Notes under the pieces: model-generated
What the model saw: only the letters and a program-made list of their open reading frames with translations
Told to the model about the DNA's origin: nothing
Database searches by the model: none
In this document: positions 40,894-48,696 of the stretch, in pieces
How the letters are laid out: each line of letters begins with the position of its first letter
How positions within the stretch are numbered: position 1 is the stretch's first letter
Translations under genes and position numbers: made by a program
DNA from: an uncultured Collinsella sp.
Lineage (GTDB): Bacteria > Actinomycetota > Coriobacteriia > Coriobacteriales > Coriobacteriaceae
NCBI GenBank assembly: GCA_900544865.1
Contig: UQXA01000013.1
Location: forward strand, 1-49,424
Reading direction: 5' to 3'
Length of the DNA stretch: 49,424 nucleotides

Positions 40894-42255
40894 ATGCTGC
40901 GCAGGAAAATAGCGGCAGAGCTGGAGCGTTGGCTGAAGTCTGCCGAGCAAAAGGCCTTATTCATCACGGGTTCTCGCCAGATCGGCAAAAGCTATTCGAT
41001 TCGCGCATTTGGCAAAGCCAGCCATGCAACCTACATCGAGCTCAATCTCATGGAAAATCGCCAGGCAAAAGATGCTCTTCTCGAGGCGCGGAATGCCGAT
41101 GATTTCATCAGCAGGGTGACGCTTCTTTCGGGAAAGTCGATTGCACCAGGCAAAACGCTCGTGTTTATCGATGAGGTCCAAGAGGCCCCCGACATCATGA
41201 CGATGGCAAAGTTCCTTGTAGAGGACGGGAGGTGCCGCTGGGCGTTTTCGGGGTCAATGCTCGGGACCCAGTTCAAGGGCGTCAGGTCCTATCCCGTGGG
41301 GTATGTCCACGAGCTTAGGATGTTCCCGCTCGATTTTGAGGAGTTTTGCTGGGCAACCGGGGTGAGCGAGGGGGCTCGCCAAACGATACGTGACGCGTGT
41401 ATCAGCGAGAGGCCCATTCCTGATTACATTCATGACGCGATGATGGCAAACTTCAGGACCTATACCGTTGTCGGCGGAATGCCGGAGGTCGTGCAGCGTT
41501 TCCTTGACACGCAGGGCGACCTTGCCTCTGTTCGTCAGCTGCAGTCAGAGCTCAACGAACAGTACCGGCGGGATATCTCCAAGTATGCAAGCGGGCGAGC
41601 CCTGCAGGTGCAGAGCATCTACGATCAGCTCCCTATTATGCTCGAGGGCGAAAACAAGCGCTTCGTGCTCAATTCCATTGACCCCAAGGCTCACTACGAG
41701 AAGTATCAGCGAGATTTTGTATGGCTTGTCGATGCCGGCGTTGCTCTCAAAGCCGATATCGTAACCGAGCCAAAATCGCCCCTGCTCAAGACGGCACGGC
41801 CATCGCAGTTCAAGCTATATCAATCGGATACGGGCATGTTGATGGCGCGCTACCCCGTTGGAGTCGCCCAAGCGGCGTATCTTGATAGCAAAGAGCCCAA
41901 TCTGGGCGGCATTTACGAAAACGTGGTGGCCCAGCAGCTAGCTGCCCAAAATCGCCAGCTTTACTACTATCAGACAAAAAAGCGCAGCGAAGTGGACTTT
42001 GTGGTCGATGGACCGGATGGGACGGCTGTTCCGATCGAGGTTAAATCGGGCTCCTATTACCACGCGCACGCTGCGCTCGGTCATGTGCTTGATACGGCTG
42101 AATATGGCGTAAGGCTCGGGATTGTTTTCTCGAGAGGCAACGTTGAGCGCAACGGAGCGGTTCTCTATTTGCCGCTATATGCGACCTGGGCCCTTTCGGA
42201 TGTTTTGGGCGACTCCTGCGCCGAAGGGATAAAGCTGGAGGTCAAGCCGGTCTAG
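40894..42255 (+). CDS. AAA-family ATPase with DUF4143 domain
   Basis: A 453-aa protein of the AAA_14/DUF4143 type. Walker A is GSRQIGKSYSI near residue 27 (Ile where Gly or Val is usual), Walker B is TLVFIDEVQEAPD near 92, and sensor-like FSGSMLGTQFKG near 120. The C-terminal DUF4143 part has KRSEVDFVVDGPDGTAVPIEVKSG near 372, a PD-(D/E)XK-like nuclease motif. Such proteins are common, often patchily distributed and poorly characterised. ATG 40894 has GGGGAG upstream. Lower GC in the leader and the single-gene setting suggest it may have been acquired horizontally. Confidence 0.83.
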   Translation: MLRRKIAAELERWLKSAEQKALFITGSRQIGKSYSIRAFGKASHATYIELNLMENRQAKDALLEARNADDFISRVTLLSGKSIAPGKTLVFIDEVQEAPDIMTMAKFLVEDGRCRWAFSGSMLGTQFKGVRSYPVGYVHELRMFPLDFEEFCWATGVSEGARQTIRDACISERPIPDYIHDAMMANFRTYTVVGGMPEVVQRFLDTQGDLASVRQLQSELNEQYRRDISKYASGRALQVQSIYDQLPIMLEGENKRFVLNSIDPKAHYEKYQRDFVWLVDAGVALKADIVTEPKSPLLKTARPSQFKLYQSDTGMLMARYPVGVAQAAYLDSKEPNLGGIYENVVAQQLAAQNRQLYYYQTKKRSEVDFVVDGPDGTAVPIEVKSGSYYHAHAALGHVLDTAEYGVRLGIVFSRGNVERNGAVLYLPLYATWALSDVLGDSCAEGIKLEVKPV

Positions 42256-42266
42256 GGCCAGTCCCG

Positions 42267-42300
42267 GATGTGGCAAAGGGGTAGTCCCTTTGTCACATTC
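42267..42300. repeat. TGTGACAAAGGGAC palindrome, decayed copy
   Basis: GATGTGGCAAAGGGG and AGTCCCTTTGTCACATTC form a stem with a few mismatches, 12 bp after the ATPase stop codon. Confidence 0.7.
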
Positions 42301-42301
42301 A

Positions 42302-42397
42302 TGAGCGTGGATTTTCTCCCACCGAGATAACGAGCGTGGATTTTCTCCCGTTTAGAGCGCACTCGAACGCTCAAAGTGGGAGAAAATCCACGCTCGT
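42302..42397. repeat. GAGCGTGGATTTTCTCCC palindrome with duplicated left arm
   Basis: Perfect 20-bp arms (42330-42349 and 42378-42397; ACGAGCGTGGATTTTCTCCC) around a 28-nt loop. A partial extra copy of the left arm lies at 42302-42321. The layout (extra arm, short spacer, hairpin) is the same as at 13831-13880, though the sequence is different. Confidence 0.8.
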
Positions 42398-42441
42398 TTT
42401 ATGCCGATGGCGTGGCCCGTGTGCCCGCGCCGCCCGAGCGC

Positions 42442-42888
42442 CTACAGCTGCTCGAGCATGGCGGTGCAACCGGCGAGTACATCGCGGTAGGTGGCGTCGA
42501 AATTGCCGGTGTACCAGGGGTCGGCCACGTCGCCGGGGCGATCGGTCCAATCGAGCAGGCGCGAGATCTTGCCATCGGGGTCCTTCCCAAAAATTCGGTA
42601 CAGGGCGCGGGCGTTCTCGTCGTCCATATAGACAATGTGGTCCCAGTCGCCATACTCCGCGCGACGCACCTGACGTGCGCGATGTGCGACGACGGGAATC
42701 CCGACCTCGCGTAGCTTGGCAATGGTGCCGTGGTGTGGCGGGTTGCCGATCTCCTCGGTCGAGGTCGCAGCGGAATCAATGACAAACTCGCCTGCGCGCC
42801 CGGCGCGCCGCACTAGCTCGGTAAACACGGACTCAGCCATCGTCGAGCGACAGATGTTCCCATGGCAGATAAACAGTACACGTTGCAT
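42442..42888 (-). CDS. Low-molecular-weight protein tyrosine phosphatase
   Basis: A 148-aa cytosolic phosphatase. The P-loop VLFICHGNICRSTMAE at residues about 4-19 has the CX5R catalytic signature; the general acid lies in DVADPWYTGNFDATY near 122. The middle contains SAATSTEEIGNPPHHGT and YMDDENARAL, as in the family. It dephosphorylates phosphotyrosine proteins, often in control of surface polysaccharide synthesis. ATG 42888 was chosen over upstream in-frame ATGs because the P-loop begins four residues later, as usual, and AAAGGAAA precedes it. It is 45 bp downstream of the MFS gene and probably co-transcribed. Confidence 0.88.
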   Translation of the reverse strand: MQRVLFICHGNICRSTMAESVFTELVRRAGRAGEFVIDSAATSTEEIGNPPHHGTIAKLREVGIPVVAHRARQVRRAEYGDWDHIVYMDDENARALYRIFGKDPDGKISRLLDWTDRPGDVADPWYTGNFDATYRDVLAGCTAMLEQL

Positions 42889-42933
42889 ATGCGGTTTCCT
42901 TTCGATCGCCATCATCGAGCTCGAGTATCGTAT

Positions 42934-44190
42934 CTACGCCTGCGCCCTTGCCCGCCTGCGCTCCCAGTGAGCCAATTTAATCGTCACCAGCGTAAGCACC
43001 CAGGCCACAAGCGAGAACGCGGCACCCACTGCGCCTACGTGCGCAATGCCAATGCTGCTTACCACGGCGCCGCCCACTGCGGTGCCAAACGAGATGCCGA
43101 CGTTAAACGCCATGGGCTCAACCGAACTTGCGAGTACCATCGACTTGGGATGGCGGCTGCGTGCCACGTCCATGAAGTGCGTGATGCACGACACCGAGAA
43201 CAAGTACATGAGCAGCGCCAAGCTAAAGACAAAGGCCAGCGCGAGCGGCATGGTGCCGCCCACAGCAAACAGCCCGAGTAACGCCGCAGCCTGCAGCACG
43301 AACGTCACAAGCAGCGCCTTCATGCCAAAGCGCGCATCGATCCATCCGCCCAGGATGTTCGAGATCAGGCAGAACACGCCGTAGGCCATGAGCGTGGTAC
43401 TGGCTTCGACCGTGCCCATGCCCAGCACCTGCTCAAGATAAGGCGTCACGTAGCCATAGAAAACGTAGACCGACCCCACGCCAAACAAAAAGATGAGCAT
43501 GCCGGTGACGATGCTCGGCTCGCGTAGCAGACCCGCCTGCTCGCGAAAGGTGGCGGGCTCGTCGGTTTGCCCAGCGCGCGGCATAAACATCACGAGCGCT
43601 CCGCAGATCAGAACGGCAAAGGTCAGCGTGCCGTACATGGCCACGTGCCAGTCGAGCGTGTCGGCCACAAACTTGCCGATCGAAGTGACAAAGACCATTG
43701 CCACGGAAAACGCACCATATACCACCGAGATGGCAAGCGAAGTTTGCTGCGGAGACAGAAGCTCGGGGATGTACGTCACGCCCACGGCGAGCAGTGCGCC
43801 CGAGACGGAGCCCAGGATGATGCGCGAGATGAACAGCACCTGGAAGTTGGGCGCCAACGCCATGACCAGGTTGCCGAGCACAAAGACGATGCTGTAGCAC
43901 ACGAGCAGCTGGTAGCGGCGAAAATGCCCCGTGCTGAGCGCGAGCACCGGCGTCGAGATAGCGTAGATCAGTGCGAGCACGCTAATCAGTTGGCCTGCGG
44001 TGGCAAGCGATACGCCGAGTTCCGTCGCTAGGTCGCTTTCGATGCCGATGACCACGAACTCGGAGCAGCCGAGCGAAAAGCCTAACAACACGAGCAGCGC
44101 CAGGCAAAGATTGGTGCGCGCAGGTGAAAGCGCGGCAGCGGTTGATGCTGTTGTGGACGAAGTTGCGGTGGTCAAGGCAGTTGCTCCCAT
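42934..44190 (-). CDS. MFS efflux transporter (AraJ/DHA1-like)
   Basis: A 418-aa, twelve-helix major facilitator protein. After a Thr/Ala-rich leader (about 25 residues), helix 1 reads LGFSLGCSEFVVIGIESDLATELGVSLATAGQLI, the hallmark of the AraJ/YdhP-type DHA1 efflux branch; SRIILGSVSGALLAVGVTYIPELL is the helix 4 region. It probably exports sugars or drugs by proton antiport. The tail is Arg-rich. No regulator is adjacent. Confidence 0.83.
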   Translation of the reverse strand: MGATALTTATSSTTASTAAALSPARTNLCLALLVLLGFSLGCSEFVVIGIESDLATELGVSLATAGQLISVLALIYAISTPVLALSTGHFRRYQLLVCYSIVFVLGNLVMALAPNFQVLFISRIILGSVSGALLAVGVTYIPELLSPQQTSLAISVVYGAFSVAMVFVTSIGKFVADTLDWHVAMYGTLTFAVLICGALVMFMPRAGQTDEPATFREQAGLLREPSIVTGMLIFLFGVGSVYVFYGYVTPYLEQVLGMGTVEASTTLMAYGVFCLISNILGGWIDARFGMKALLVTFVLQAAALLGLFAVGGTMPLALAFVFSLALLMYLFSVSCITHFMDVARSRHPKSMVLASSVEPMAFNVGISFGTAVGGAVVSSIGIAHVGAVGAAFSLVAWVLTLVTIKLAHWERRRARAQA

Positions 44191-44232
44191 GTTGCGCTAT
44201 ATGAGCTGGATTCAATCCCTGCAACTCTAACA

Positions 44233-44267
44233 GAATGTGACAAAGGGACAGTCCCTTTGTCACATTC
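44233..44267. repeat. TGTGACAAAGGGAC palindrome, copy 3
   Basis: GAATGTGACAAAGGGAC and its complement: a perfect 17-bp palindrome with a single central A, identical in core to the copy at 40719. Confidence 0.85.
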
Positions 44268-44291
44268 GCGGCGTGGCTGCCGCCCAAACCG

Positions 44292-44344
44292 TCACAACAT
44301 TCGATGAAAATCTCGAAAACGAGGAAAAGCGTCGAATGTTGTGA
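44292..44344. repeat. Nested palindrome TCACAACATTCGA
   Basis: Perfect 13-bp arms TCACAACATTCGA (44292-44304 and 44332-44344) with a nested stem CTCG-AAAA-CGAG (44312-44323). It lies upstream of the gene at 44436, next to the preceding palindrome, and may be part of its leader or a separate repeat. Confidence 0.75.
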
Positions 44345-44435
44345 TGGTTTTCCTATCTGTGCCGGCGAGCCGCCGTGCCGTCTGGGGGTATAAGGCTAGC
44401 AAGCGTTTATTTGCGAGGCCTAAGGGGCGCCCCGT

Positions 44436-45305
44436 ATGGATATCGATAACTTTGAATGGTGGTATAGCGAGGGTGAGGCTCCGGACGAGGAGTGGGACGA
44501 GCCCACGCCGCGTGATGTGTCGAGCGACGAGGACGAGACCGGCAACGACGTCGCCGCCGACTCGGACGCCGCCCTCGACCCCGTCGAGCCTCTGACCTTC
44601 GAACAAGCTTGGGCCCAGGCCGAGGCAGACGAGGCCAAGGCCGACGCTACGGCCACGCTCGGCGAGCCAGCCGACATGTCGATCTCGCCGGCAAAGACCC
44701 CGCAGCCGCGTCACACCATCGACCCCGACAGCACGGCATCCTTCAGCATTCTCGACGTGCCCGCGCAAGGCGCCCAGGCGCCTGCGCCCACACATCGCCC
44801 CGACCTGGCTCGTGAGGAAGATGCAGGACGTCGCTCTCCGCTTGGCCCCATCCTTATCGCCTTCATGGCCGGCGTTATCGCATGCTCGGTAATTGGAAAC
44901 GTCTGGAGCCATGTTGAACAACAGCGAAAAGACGCCGCCAAGGTCGAGATGTCTGTCGAGCAATCGCTCGGCCGCACGCGCTCGGTACATGTGTCGGTCG
45001 AGGTCAAGGACGGCGCGACGTGGGACACCGCGCGCGGCGACAGCCAAATGCTCATTCACATCGTGGGGCGCACGCTCAAAGGACAGACGATTGACGAGTA
45101 TCAATACGTCAATTCCGCTGGTGACGGCATCGAGCTCAAGCCCGGCGACTACGAGCTCACCGTCGATGAACCGCCCGTCGCCACCGACGGCACGCGCTTC
45201 CGTGCCTCAAAGCGCATGGTCCCCGTGAGCTTTAACTCACAGGCGCCCGACACGGTCGACACCACACCGCAGGGCGGGTTCGACCTTTACGTGGATACCC
45301 AGTAG
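44436..45305 (+). CDS. Single-pass membrane protein with acidic cytosolic domain, unknown function
   Basis: A 289-aa protein that I do not recognise. Residues 1-130 are acidic and low in complexity (rich in Asp, Glu, Ala, Pro), predicted disordered and cytosolic. One membrane helix follows (about residues 135-156, LGPILIAFMAGVIACSVIGNV). Residues 165-289 form an extracellular domain rich in beta strand, with repeated Val/Thr pattern and GDYELTVDEPPV. It may be a surface-exposed sensor or an anchor. AAGGGG lies eight bases before the ATG. It is a single-gene unit. Confidence 0.7.
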   Translation: MDIDNFEWWYSEGEAPDEEWDEPTPRDVSSDEDETGNDVAADSDAALDPVEPLTFEQAWAQAEADEAKADATATLGEPADMSISPAKTPQPRHTIDPDSTASFSILDVPAQGAQAPAPTHRPDLAREEDAGRRSPLGPILIAFMAGVIACSVIGNVWSHVEQQRKDAAKVEMSVEQSLGRTRSVHVSVEVKDGATWDTARGDSQMLIHIVGRTLKGQTIDEYQYVNSAGDGIELKPGDYELTVDEPPVATDGTRFRASKRMVPVSFNSQAPDTVDTTPQGGFDLYVDTQ

Positions 45306-45375
45306 GCACTCGCCGCTCATTCCGCTATGGCTACTCAATAATCGCCTGCCGTCCCGTCCCGCCGCCAAGAGTGGG

Positions 45376-45398
45376 ACAATAGCCCTCGACACTATTGT
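45376..45398 (+). promoter_or_regulatory. Inverted repeat ahead of the epimerase gene
   Basis: ACAATAG (45376-45382) and CTATTGT (45392-45398) form a perfect 7-bp inverted repeat with a 9-nt spacer, 20 nt before the start codon. It could be a repressor site or a leader hairpin just ahead of the ribosome site. Confidence 0.4.
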
Positions 45399-45418
45399 TT
45401 ACTTTTGGAGGAAGTAGC

Positions 45419-46312
45419 ATGTCTACTGTCACTACCATCAAGCGCGGCGGCCTCACCGCGGCCATCGATTCCATGGGTGCCCAGCTCACGAGCCTTGCCC
45501 TCAACGGCAACGAGTATCTGTGGCAGGGCGACCCCGCCTTTTGGGGCAAGCATGCGCCCATCCTGTTCCCCATTGTGGGCTCGCTGCGCAACAACACGGC
45601 GACGTCTGCGGCCGGCACCTGCGAGATGCCGCGCCACGGACTCGCACGCATCGTCGAGCACAAGCTGGTCGAGGTTTCGGAGGACGGCTCCTCGGTAACG
45701 TACGAGATCACCGACACGCCCGAGTCGCTCAAGGCCTTTCCGTTCCACTTTAAGCTCAACATGACCTATGCCCTGACCGGCGACGCCACCCTCACGCAGA
45801 CCTTTGCCGTCACCAACACCGGCGACGTGGACCTGCCGTTCTCGGTGGGCGGCCACCCCGCGTTTAACGTACCGGCTCCCGGTGCCGAGGACGAGGCATT
45901 CGAGGATTACGAGCTGGCGTTTACCGAGGCTTGGACTAATGAGGCTCCCATCATCACGCCCGACGGTCTTATGACGTTCGAGGGTAGTTACAAGGCTCCC
46001 GATAACTCGGACGTGCTGCCCATCACGCACCGCAGCTTCGATAACGACGCCATCATGTTCACCGATACCCCGGGCTCCACGCTCACACTGCGCGGCCGCA
46101 AGTCGGGCCACGGCGTCAAGATCGACTTTGAGGGCTTTAAGTACATCGGCGTGTGGTCTGCCGCCAACGACGCCCCGTTTGTGGCGCTCGAGCCCTGGAC
46201 CGGTCACACCACCATGGACACCGAGGACGACGTCTTTGAGCACAAGGTCAACACCATCACCTTGGCTCCCGGCGCTACCGATAAACGTAGCTTTAGCGTC
46301 ACCCTGCTCTAG
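45419..46312 (+). CDS. Aldose 1-epimerase-family protein
   Basis: A 297-aa galactose-mutarotase-fold protein of the LacX/YeaD-like branch. WQGDPAFWGKHAPILFPIVG near residue 38, the catalytic-type His in MPRHGLARI near 72, and FSVGGHPAFNVPAP near 143 (second His) match the family; Glu in PFVALEPWTGHT near 258 is the probable base. It interconverts alpha and beta anomers of a sugar or sugar phosphate. ATG 45419 has GGAGG eight bases upstream; the open frame extends eight codons further without a site. Confidence 0.87.
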   Translation: MSTVTTIKRGGLTAAIDSMGAQLTSLALNGNEYLWQGDPAFWGKHAPILFPIVGSLRNNTATSAAGTCEMPRHGLARIVEHKLVEVSEDGSSVTYEITDTPESLKAFPFHFKLNMTYALTGDATLTQTFAVTNTGDVDLPFSVGGHPAFNVPAPGAEDEAFEDYELAFTEAWTNEAPIITPDGLMTFEGSYKAPDNSDVLPITHRSFDNDAIMFTDTPGSTLTLRGRKSGHGVKIDFEGFKYIGVWSAANDAPFVALEPWTGHTTMDTEDDVFEHKVNTITLAPGATDKRSFSVTLL

Positions 46313-46367
46313 AGGTTCCGCCGCTCGGTCGATGCTGCGCGCCGCCCAGGGCGACAATTTGTCATTC

Positions 46368-46409
46368 AAAAGGCAGGGCATGACCAGAAGGTCTATGCCT
46401 TGCCTTTTT
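46368..46409 (+). terminator. Terminator of the epimerase gene
   Basis: AAAAGGCAGGGCATGACC pairs with GGTCTATGCCTTGCCTTTTT around AGAA, ending in a T run. The apex shares 17 identical bases with the hairpin at 39067-39083. Confidence 0.85.
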
Positions 46410-46416
46410 CATGCCT

Positions 46417-46470
46417 AGTCGTTGGGGACGTTCTTGTTTGACTAGTCGTTTAAGAACGTCCCCAGCGACT
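46417..46470. repeat. GGGGACGTTCTT palindrome, copy 2
   Basis: 19-bp arms (46417-46435 and 46452-46470) with one mismatch; sequence and loop match the copy at 39170-39223 at nearly every base. It directly follows a terminator. Confidence 0.85.
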
Positions 46471-46495
46471 ACCAATCGTTTTCAGTTCGTAAACT

Positions 46496-46578
46496 TGCAT
46501 ATATGCATTTATATATGCATTTGCTGGAGGTAGCGCTGAGCGGTATCCTGTTAAGTCGTCAGCATACGATTCAACAGG
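46496..46578 (+). promoter_or_regulatory. TGCAT-box cluster and inverted repeat before the amino acid importer
   Basis: TGCATATATGCA (46496-46507) is a perfect palindrome and is followed by a further ATGCA half-site at 46515-46519, in a strongly AT-rich run. Further on, CCTGTT (46547-46552) and AACAGG (46573-46578) form an inverted repeat ending 11 bases before the start codon. The first resembles arginine-repressor-like operators in outline but the spacing is not that of a consensus ARG box. Confidence 0.45.
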
Positions 46579-46589
46579 GAAGGCAGATT

Positions 46590-47516
46590 ATGCATTCTCC
46601 CCATCAACGCGACGCGCATCCACAGCCGGTATGCAGCCGTCGCATCTTTTTGGGTAGCGCTCTCGCTGCGAGCGCTACTGTCGTCGCCGGCGCACTTGCC
46701 GGTTGCCAGCGCCCCTCCACGCTGGAAGTAGTTCAGCCCACGACGGGTGGCGGTCGCGACGACCTGTCCGATTCCGTTATCGGCAAGGATAAGATCCGCA
46801 TTGGCATGGAGGCGGCCTACGCCCCGTACAACTGGCAGGTTTCCGAAGCCAGCGAGTACACCATCCCCATCGACAACGTGCAGGGCGCCTATGCCGATGG
46901 CTACGACGTGCAGATCGCCAAGATCGTCTGCAAGGCCCTCGGTGGCGAGCCCGTTGCCGTCAAGCAGAGCTTTTCGGGCCTTATCGATTCGCTCAACAAC
47001 GGCCAAATCGACCTCATCATCGCCGGCATGAGCGCCACGCCCGAGCGCGAAGAGTCGGTCGGCTTCTCCGACCCGTACTTCATTGGCTACTTTGGCCTAT
47101 TCGTAAAAGAGGGCTCGCCCTACCAAAACGCCACCAAGCTCAGCGACTTTAGCGGTGCCACGGTGCTCGGCCAAAAGGACACCATGCTCGACACCGTCAT
47201 CGACGAGATCCCGGGCGTTGTGCACAAAAACCCGGTCGACTCCGTTCCCACGGTGTTCTCGAACCTGCTGCAGGGTACCTGCGACGCCGTGACCTACAAC
47301 ACCGAGAACGAGAAGGGCTATATGGCCCAAAACCCGGGCATTGTCCCCATTCATTTTGCCGAGGGAGAGGGCTTTAAGCAGGAGGTCGCGGCAAACGTCG
47401 GCTGCCGCAAGGGTTCGGACAAGCTCCTTAAGCTCATCGACAAGACACTCAAGGGCATTAGCCAAGAGGAGCGCGACCAAATGTGGGACGCGTGTCTCGA
47501 CCGTCAGCCGGCATAG
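46590..47516 (+). CDS. Polar amino acid ABC transporter substrate-binding lipoprotein
   Basis: A 308-aa binding protein. The signal peptide is CSRRIFLGSALAASATVVAG with lipobox LAGC, and SRRIFLG fits a twin-arginine motif, so it is probably a Tat-exported lipoprotein. The mature part is a type II periplasmic-binding fold (SBP_bac_3): IRIGMEAAYAPYNW, GYDVQIAKIVCKALG, IDSLNNGQIDLIIAGMSATPEREESVGFSDPY, typical of glutamine/lysine/arginine binders. ATG 46590 has GGGAAGG upstream. Permease and ATPase genes follow directly, making one importer operon. Confidence 0.9.
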   Translation: MHSPHQRDAHPQPVCSRRIFLGSALAASATVVAGALAGCQRPSTLEVVQPTTGGGRDDLSDSVIGKDKIRIGMEAAYAPYNWQVSEASEYTIPIDNVQGAYADGYDVQIAKIVCKALGGEPVAVKQSFSGLIDSLNNGQIDLIIAGMSATPEREESVGFSDPYFIGYFGLFVKEGSPYQNATKLSDFSGATVLGQKDTMLDTVIDEIPGVVHKNPVDSVPTVFSNLLQGTCDAVTYNTENEKGYMAQNPGIVPIHFAEGEGFKQEVAANVGCRKGSDKLLKLIDKTLKGISQEERDQMWDACLDRQPA

Positions 47517-47525
47517 GGAGGCAGC

Positions 47526-48674
47526 ATGAAAACCATCAATCGTCTGGCCTCCTTTATCAAGGCCGACCACCGTTATGTGTACCTGGGCACGAGCGTTATC
47601 GCGGCGCTCGGCCTGGCGTTTAGCCAACGCAACCCTACGCCGCTGAGCTTCTTGGCGCCTACGGGCGTGTTCCAAGATTGCCTCTGGGCAATCCTTTGGG
47701 CCTGGCTCGTCGTGTCGGCGGCAGCGCTGGTCACCAAGCTCATGCGCTGGAGCGACTATCGCGAAAAGTCGCCGTTCGCATCCGAGCGTTTCCGCCACGG
47801 CGCGCGCCTGGGCAGCTACGTCGTGGTCGCCATCGCGGTGATCTTTTTCGTGGACCGCTGCGTCATGTCGTTTATCGACCTGGTGCAGGTGAGCATTGTC
47901 TCGGACTCCAACCCTAGCGACTTTTTGTCGAGCCTGGTCTACATGACCTACAAGAGCGGGGACTTCTTTATCCGCGGTATCGAGATCACCATCGCGCTTG
48001 CCACCTTCGGCACCGTCATCGCATTCTTCCTGGCGCTGCTCTTTGTGTTCCTGCGTATTCAGACCTTCGATCGCGTGGACAACGACCTGGTGCGCTTCTT
48101 TAAGAGCATTGGCCGCGGCTTTGCGACCATCTACTCTACCATCGTGCGCGGCACGCCCATGATGGTCCAGGGCCTGCTCATCTATTACGCGGGCTTCACC
48201 GTTTTGCGTGGCATGGGCTTCGAGACCGCCCAGGCCAACCAGATTTGGAGTACCTTCACCGCCGGCCTCGTCACTATCTCGCTCAACTCCACCGCCTACA
48301 TGATGGAGGTCCTGCGCGGCGGCATCGAGTCCATCGATCCCGGCCAGGCCGAGGCGGCGCGATCTCTGGGTCTGTCGCAGTGGCAGGCCATGCGCAAGGT
48401 CGTGTTCCCCCAGGGCATTAAAAACGCGATTCCGGCGCTCACCAACGAGCTCATCATCAACATCAAGGATTCGTCGGTGCTCTCGGTCATCGGCGTGTTC
48501 GACCTTATGTATGCTACTACCACGGTCGCCGGCGTGTACTACCGCCAGATGGAGGTCTACTGCGTGGCGCTCGTGGTCTACCTGATCCTGACGCTCGTGG
48601 CGAGCCGCCTGCTCGAGGCCTTTGGCAAAAAGCTCGGCGCCGAGGCTCCGGCCACGTTGCCCAGCTCCAACTAG
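47526..48674 (+). CDS. Polar amino acid ABC transporter permease
   Basis: A 382-aa HisM/GlnP-type permease. The core (about residues 150-370) has IRGIEITIALATFGTVIAFF, STIVRGTPMMVQGLLIYYAG and the EAA loop AEAARSLGLSQWQAMRKVVFPQGIKNAIPAL that docks with the ATPase. An N-terminal extension of about 140 residues adds about three membrane helices, longer than the usual 220-aa permease. It starts nine bases after the binding-protein stop. Confidence 0.9.
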   Translation: MKTINRLASFIKADHRYVYLGTSVIAALGLAFSQRNPTPLSFLAPTGVFQDCLWAILWAWLVVSAAALVTKLMRWSDYREKSPFASERFRHGARLGSYVVVAIAVIFFVDRCVMSFIDLVQVSIVSDSNPSDFLSSLVYMTYKSGDFFIRGIEITIALATFGTVIAFFLALLFVFLRIQTFDRVDNDLVRFFKSIGRGFATIYSTIVRGTPMMVQGLLIYYAGFTVLRGMGFETAQANQIWSTFTAGLVTISLNSTAYMMEVLRGGIESIDPGQAEAARSLGLSQWQAMRKVVFPQGIKNAIPALTNELIINIKDSSVLSVIGVFDLMYATTTVAGVYYRQMEVYCVALVVYLILTLVASRLLEAFGKKLGAEAPATLPSSN

Positions 48675-48696
48675 GCTTAAGACGAGGAGAATCATC

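Noticed and set aside
46496..46519. An arginine-repressor box
   Set aside because: The half-sites are like TGNAT but the spacing (12 and 16 bp) does not match the consensus, so no regulator was assigned.
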